From Paramacrobiotus richtersi (Eukaryota; Tardigrada; Eutardigrada; Parachela; Macrobiotidae): DNA of 25,600 bases. A model generated the notes under the pieces. It searched no databases. It was given only the letters and a program-made list of their open reading frames with translations, and was not told where the DNA came from. A program made the translations under genes and the position numbers. Shown one piece after another: positions 18,847 to 25,600 of the stretch (within the stretch, counting starts at the first letter, position 1; every line of letters begins with the position of its first letter). The stretch is from the NCBI GenBank assembly GCA_034698045.1, contig JAQGAU010000620.1, forward strand, positions 1 to 25,600. The letters are read 5' to 3'.

Positions 18847-19479
18847 TTATCGCTGCATGTTGACTGAGAAATGTCCCGGATACCGCGTACCTGTCTGATA
18901 AGTGAGATATCTTGTGCCGTTGTACGCTACATAGTTTCAGAGCTGTGGAACCCGAAATCCATGATCAAGACTTACGTTTAAGTCGGTTAGTATTACAGGA
19001 ACAAAAATCAGGAATTTAGTAACGTTGCTGCTACACCACAGATAGTCTCCTAGATGGCGGTATTGCTCGGACGTTTTGCACGGAGTACATAGCTGTCTAG
19101 TTAATTTTAAATTTCTACAGAGCAGTGTATGTGGTATGTACGCGTGCAGTATGTATGAGTAGGAAGTACCTGTACCGGAGCGGGCAACGGCCAAAATCTA
19201 CGTACTGCTGAAAATTAACAGTACTGTATACGCACGCCCAGAATAAGACTTAGTTATGATGCGGATGCCATACATTATTATGACGTCCGTTAAAACAGTT
19301 CATATTCCCTTTATCAGCTGAAGTACTTTCAAGCAATATAGTAAAAATGCGCGTATGTAATTGTAACTTTTCGACAACCATGTCTGCGATAACGTCCGCA
19401 AAAACCTCAACGAGGTATACCCAACAAAGTCATCTGTAAAATTCTCCCGCATCTTCCGAAAATACGTCCTGATAGCGGC
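18847..19479. other. Spacer between foldback element and RTK gene 1
   Basis: No gene seen. The stretch holds the 3' flank of the minus-strand RTK that stops at 19480. I found no clear AATAAA on the minus strand close to that stop. Confidence 0.45.
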
Positions 19480-22400
19480 TTAAGCAGTATCACCCGCACC
19501 ATGGCCGGTGTTAAACAGCACGTAAGGTTCGTCCAGGTAAATATAGTTACTCCTCGTCTCCTTCTCCAGAAGCGGGTCAAGATGCTCTTCAATGACTTCA
19601 AATGTCGGTCGTCCAGCAGGAATGTATTTCCAACATGCTTCCATAATGTCGTATCTGCAAGGGGAACGTTGCACGCTAAACCATACTCTGCTGTACTAAA
19701 CCATTCGTGTGCAGCTACGTACATAGGTAAAGGGCAGCCGGTTGGCTTCGACGGCCGAACTCCTCTCTTCAAAGTGCACTTCAGTTCCTCCAAGGAGAAC
19801 TCGCTGATCTCTTCGTCATATGGGACTTGACCAAAGGAGAAGATCTCCCACATGACGATACCGAACGACCAAACGTCCGACTTCTCGGAAAACAGGCGTT
19901 CATCCATGCTTTCGGGTGCCATCCATTTGGCTGGCACTCTTTCCTGACAAAAACGAAATCGCGTACGATACGATAGAAAACCTTTCGTACCCTGTGTTAC
20001 CTTGCAATCCGGCATGCGGTAATAATCGGTCTTCTGTTTGGCTAAACCAAAATCACAGATTTTGAGAACTTTGCTGTCACACACTAGAACGTTGCGAGCG
20101 GCCAGATCTCTATGGATGACGTTATGTAAAGCGAGATGTGCCATGCCGCGGGAGATTTGGTAGGCAAAGTTAACCAGATCTTTTTCTTTCAGTGGCCATC
20201 CATCGGGAGCATTCTGATGGTTTGCCGTGATCATAACAGAAGGTTCTTCGTTCAAGTATGTTTTATCGTTTCCTTGCAGCTTCCCGAAGAAAATTTGGTG
20301 CTTTCGAAGATATGTCAATAAGCAGCCGTGTTGAGCGTATTCCAGAATTACGTGTAATTCGTTATCTGTTAAACAGTGAAAGACTTACAGTTCACTGAAT
20401 ATACGAAGCACAAATGTTATATCAAAAGCAAGCGATACTTTTTTACTTACGAGCAATGGTTATTCCCAGTAGGTTGACTATATTCAGATGCCGAGGAATC
20501 TGGCTGTGAAGCTTGACTTCTTCGCTTAGCTGTGAATTTCCAAAGACAGCACCCGCGTTTCGAACAGTCTTAACGGCAACCGCACAGTCTTCCCATCCGG
20601 ATAGCTTCGTGGCTGTTGCTTTTCGCACTACACCAAATTGGCCTTCGCCTATCTTCCCATATTCTAACAAAACATTTATTGTTTTAATTTTTAACTCAAA
20701 ACAGCTATTTTCATTATCCGAGTGTGAGTTTCCGTACCAAAGATCAGCGCCGTTTCCGGTACCATCAGGACGCCGGGAAAGAGGAGCGTCACATTCCAGT
20801 TGTAAACCTCATTGTCAATGGCATCTTTTTTGCTAAACTGTGCTGGTGATGTAAATGCATGCTGGCATCGACGCATTCTAGTGATTCCCCGGTTATCGAC
20901 GTACCGCTTAACCCGGCATACAGCGAGAATAATCACCACCATAGCCCCGGCTACCGAAACGCTGATGACCCACACCTTCCACAACGCAAAACCTGTGTGT
21001 ACTTCCGCCTGGCGGACTGGCAGATCCGCCTCCATGTTATCTTGACGAATGACAACATAATCAAACACAGCTTCCACGCTTTCATTAGGAGCGATTTCCT
21101 GACGTGGGATAACCGTGAGCTCAATGAAGAACAGCATTGGTAACGAAGGAATCCATCCAGCATTATTAACCCGATAGATTTCTTTATCGTCAATGTACCA
21201 GAGTACGAGTTCCTTAGTCCAGTTCATCTTATAGGTGTGAAAGTCCACTGAAAGATCTACTTCTCCATTATATGGGTACGCGTGATCCGTCTTGTTGTTG
21301 CCCGCCGCAGCGTCTTTGTGGTTCACCGCAACGTCTACTCTCTCGGATGCTCGACTTCGGTAATCGGCCAAGGTAAACGCTTCTGTCTGGCACACTTCCG
21401 AACCATCAAATTCGCATTCTGGGCGAATTAGTCGCACCATAGTAAGTGTCGGGAACGCGTTGAACGGAAATTTGGCTCTAAACTCTAATTCGCCGTACGC
21501 GAAACTGAAGGTCTTTGCCGTGCTGATATGGGCCACTCGGTAAGATATGACAGAGTTAGTCAGTACCCTTTCGAAACGCATGTGTAATGAGCCGTTTGCG
21601 ACGTAAGCGTTGTCAGGAACTTTGGACACAACCGCTTCTCCTGTTCCATCAGTATGGGTGTGAACATTCCATTTGCGTGTGTTTAGGGAGTTGCCGTTAA
21701 AGTCGTCGCGGAATACCGTGCGCTGTGGTTTGTCTGTAAAGTGAGTTCCAGACCATAAACACAACGAAAACTATGGAAATATTTGAATCCAACAAAAATG
21801 CACCGCCTGGTTTTGTGTGTAGCTAAAGTGTTCAGTGTCACTTTCAAACGTAATTTCACAAGTTATGTTGAGAACGCTCTGAGAGGCTCTTTCCGCAACA
21901 AAGTTCACAATTACATTTGCTGACCGTAACACTTTCGCTGATCCACATCGTCCGCTGGATTCGTTGAAAACCTATTCTCCTTGTACTGGTTTGGACACGC
22001 TATCGTATCACCTTGTCCGCAGACTGAATCTCGGTAGACAAATCCCTCCAGCGCTGGACACCGTATCCAATCTCCAGAAACATTTTCTGGGTACGTTTCT
22101 GTGGAGAAAACTATTATTTCAATAACGACCATATTTTTAAACAAGGCAGCAAAGAACAATAAAGAAAATTGTTCTCCTCTAACGCGAGTAGAAATAGTGC
22201 GCGTACCGCTAATAACAGAGTAATCAAGCTGAATTTGATGCTGTTGTCCGACTCGCGCTTTGCTCCTCACCAAATCAAATCGCAAGCGAAGAGCATCGGT
22301 AAAAACGCCGGTCTGCAGCTGCGTAACGGACGCTCGCTTGGAGTTCCGGTTTTCGCCTTTATGAATCACTTTCAGTAATTTCTCTGGTATATCGGGCGAC

Positions 22401-22936
22401 AGTTGGTAAATCTCCAGTTTATCTTCCTGTGGCAAATTCGCTTCTCTGCAACGGAAGCTTACAGCAATCCGTATTGCCACATCGCACTTTATGCTACGCT
22501 TACCTGATGTTAAAATACAATCTGAATGTTCCGTTTGCTACATCGCGACAAATTTCTGCAACCACAGTCACCCGACACGTCGAAAGCGGCATCTCCCAAA
22601 ACTTGATCGTACCCCCGTAGCCATGGTTTGTATGGTTGGTACTGGAGATGCATGGCAAAGCGACCGTTCCGTTGCAGTGTTCTTCTAGAAAAACGTATTT
22701 CTCTGCAAAGATTACCTTCAGGTTTTGATTGCAACTTATCAGAATTTGCTGCATCATTGCTGTTCATTTTGTATCTACCCGTATTGTATCATTCAACCAC
22801 AATGTTTAATGCACCTACGGTGCAGATTGCTCTCACCTGCTTTGAGGATATTGTCGACAGTCGCAACAGTACAACATAATTTATCAAAAGTAGCAAGAAC
22901 AAGTGCTAGTATGAAAAGCGAAACAAATGCGGTCAT
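19480..22936 (-). CDS. Receptor tyrosine kinase 1 with CUB-like and GH16-like ectodomain, about ten exons
   Basis: Proposed exons: 22936-22837 (signal peptide MTAFVSLFILALVLA), 22702-22504, 22445-22207, 22098-22012, 21937-21842 (ends uncertain), 21733-20738, 20663-20451, 20365-20001, 19943-19723, 19654-19480; all phases agree, about 896 aa. Exons 2-3 are CUB-like (DKLEIYQL). Exon 6 (residues about 246-470) is a GH16/ConA-type fold: VFRDDFNGNSLNTRKW, YGELEFRAKFP, FHTYKMNWT, LWYIDDKEI. The catalytic ExDxxE is replaced by EVCQTE (21381-21398), so it is probably a binding domain. A membrane span follows (about residues 492-513). The kinase is complete: [23 protein letters not shown], tandem YY in the activation loop, WMAPES, SDVWSFG. 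A 40-residue insert before WPLKEKDL recalls split-kinase (PDGFR/VEGFR-like) receptors. Weakest points are exon 2 start and exon 5 limits; the CUB part could in principle be a separate gene, but exon 6 lacks its own signal peptide. Confidence 0.8.
19944..20000 (-). other. 57-nt in-frame, stop-free intron in the RTK 1 activation loop
   Basis: GTAACA...TTTTTGTCAG splits the codons for RMPDCK and ERVPAKWM. RTK 2 has an intron at the same place (24316-24253, 64 nt, containing a stop). The RTK 1 intron is a multiple of three and open, so retention would add 19 residues to the activation segment. Exon continuity with RTK 2 and the K1/K3 relics supports removal as the normal state. Confidence 0.65.
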
Positions 22937-23538
22937 TTTGTAATTTCAAGATCGTTTGTGATCCTGTCCTGTAGGACAACAAACCTAGTATGATACAGTA
23001 ATGGTACAGCTACATGTTGAGGCATGTTTTGTATAATTGCAAAAACGCTCTCTACGTACTTCTGCGTCAAAGCGGTTGCTTTGCTTTGTTTATTCCCTGG
23101 TTATCACAGTTAATGAGTGAGTCAGCTTGTAACATAACAACCGATGGGAATGATAACATACCAAGATAGAATCTTTTCTCTGCCGATCCTTCGTCCATTA
23201 ATGTGTGTTTCGCATTGCTGACAGAAAACTCATGCCGCTAAAGCACTTCTACTTCGCACATGTATCTGCACAACTATATGCAGACTATTTGTCCGGTCGA
23301 TACACGCTTGCTTGCTACCGTTCTTTGTCAAAGGTCACACTATACAAAAAATCGGGAAAGGTTGTGCTGACAACATAATTTTTCGTCGTATTCTTTTTTC
23401 ATCTTCTTTTAAAAAGTATGTTACATGGGTTCGACCAGTATGTATGCGAACTAGCTGGGCGAAACTGCATGGATTTTGGTTCGTTTCAGTCGCTGTACCG
23501 TTACAATAGACATCATTCTAACGAAAACACTGCACAAA
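22937..23538. other. Intergenic gap between the two RTK genes
   Basis: About 600 bp between the RTK 1 start codon and the RTK 2 stop. It must hold the RTK 1 promoter and the RTK 2 3' end. TTTATT at 23089-23094 is AATAAA on the minus strand, about 445 nt past the RTK 2 stop. The 65-codon plus frame at 23312 has no recognisable content. Confidence 0.45.

Positions 23539-25600
<2,062 letters not shown>

Noticed and set aside
20812-21143. Plus-strand frames of 77-94 codons across the RTK 1 membrane region
   Set aside because: They are antisense shadows of the GH16-like/membrane exon and show no family marks.

Overview
The window is eukaryotic, most likely from a small-genome invertebrate. Genes are split by short GT-AG introns (57-134 nt in most cases), coding is dispersed, AATAAA signals follow several genes, and the proteins are animal families: a rhodopsin-like GPCR, receptor tyrosine kinases (RTKs), secreted CS-alpha-beta (defensin-type) peptides and a SUEL/Gal-lectin-like protein. 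The GPCR's odd N-R-F in place of D/E-R-Y makes me lean to a tardigrade or a related ecdysozoan. That is an inference from style, not proof.

Layout. 1-515: an unusual array of about 11-bp repeats (GTATTC/GAATAC) in four blocks of alternating orientation. 516-1570: no gene seen. 1571-2202 (-): a two-exon secreted Gal-lectin-like protein. 2203-3741: no gene seen, apart from a small cluster of homeodomain-like sites. 3742-5415 (+): a two-exon GPCR of 347 aa. 5740-12584 (+): a cluster of six small genes for secreted six-cysteine CS-alpha-beta peptides, in two subfamilies. Subfamily A is at 5896, 7136 and 10165 (the last broken by a stop codon); subfamily B is at 8460, 11138 and 12276. The order A-A-B-A(broken)-B-B and the shared non-coding flanks show duplication of A-B units.

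13.1-18.27 kb: decayed RTK kinase fragments on the + strand, set in a duplicated repeat landscape. 18301-18839: a nearly perfect foldback element (MITE-like) flanked by a 7-bp direct repeat. 19480-22936 (-): an apparently complete RTK gene whose extracellular part holds a CUB-like region and a GH16-like (beta-glucanase/ConA-fold) domain, followed by one membrane span and a full tyrosine kinase. 23539-25600 (-): a second, paralogous RTK with the same exon plan, cut off by the window end.

Working together: the intact RTKs look like membrane receptors with a probably non-catalytic glucanase-fold ectodomain. They sit in the same neighbourhood as defensin-type peptides and a secreted lectin-like protein. 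A carbohydrate-sensing or immune theme is attractive but remains inference. The best candidates for something undescribed are the GH16-like/RTK architecture and the interleaved CS-alpha-beta cluster.
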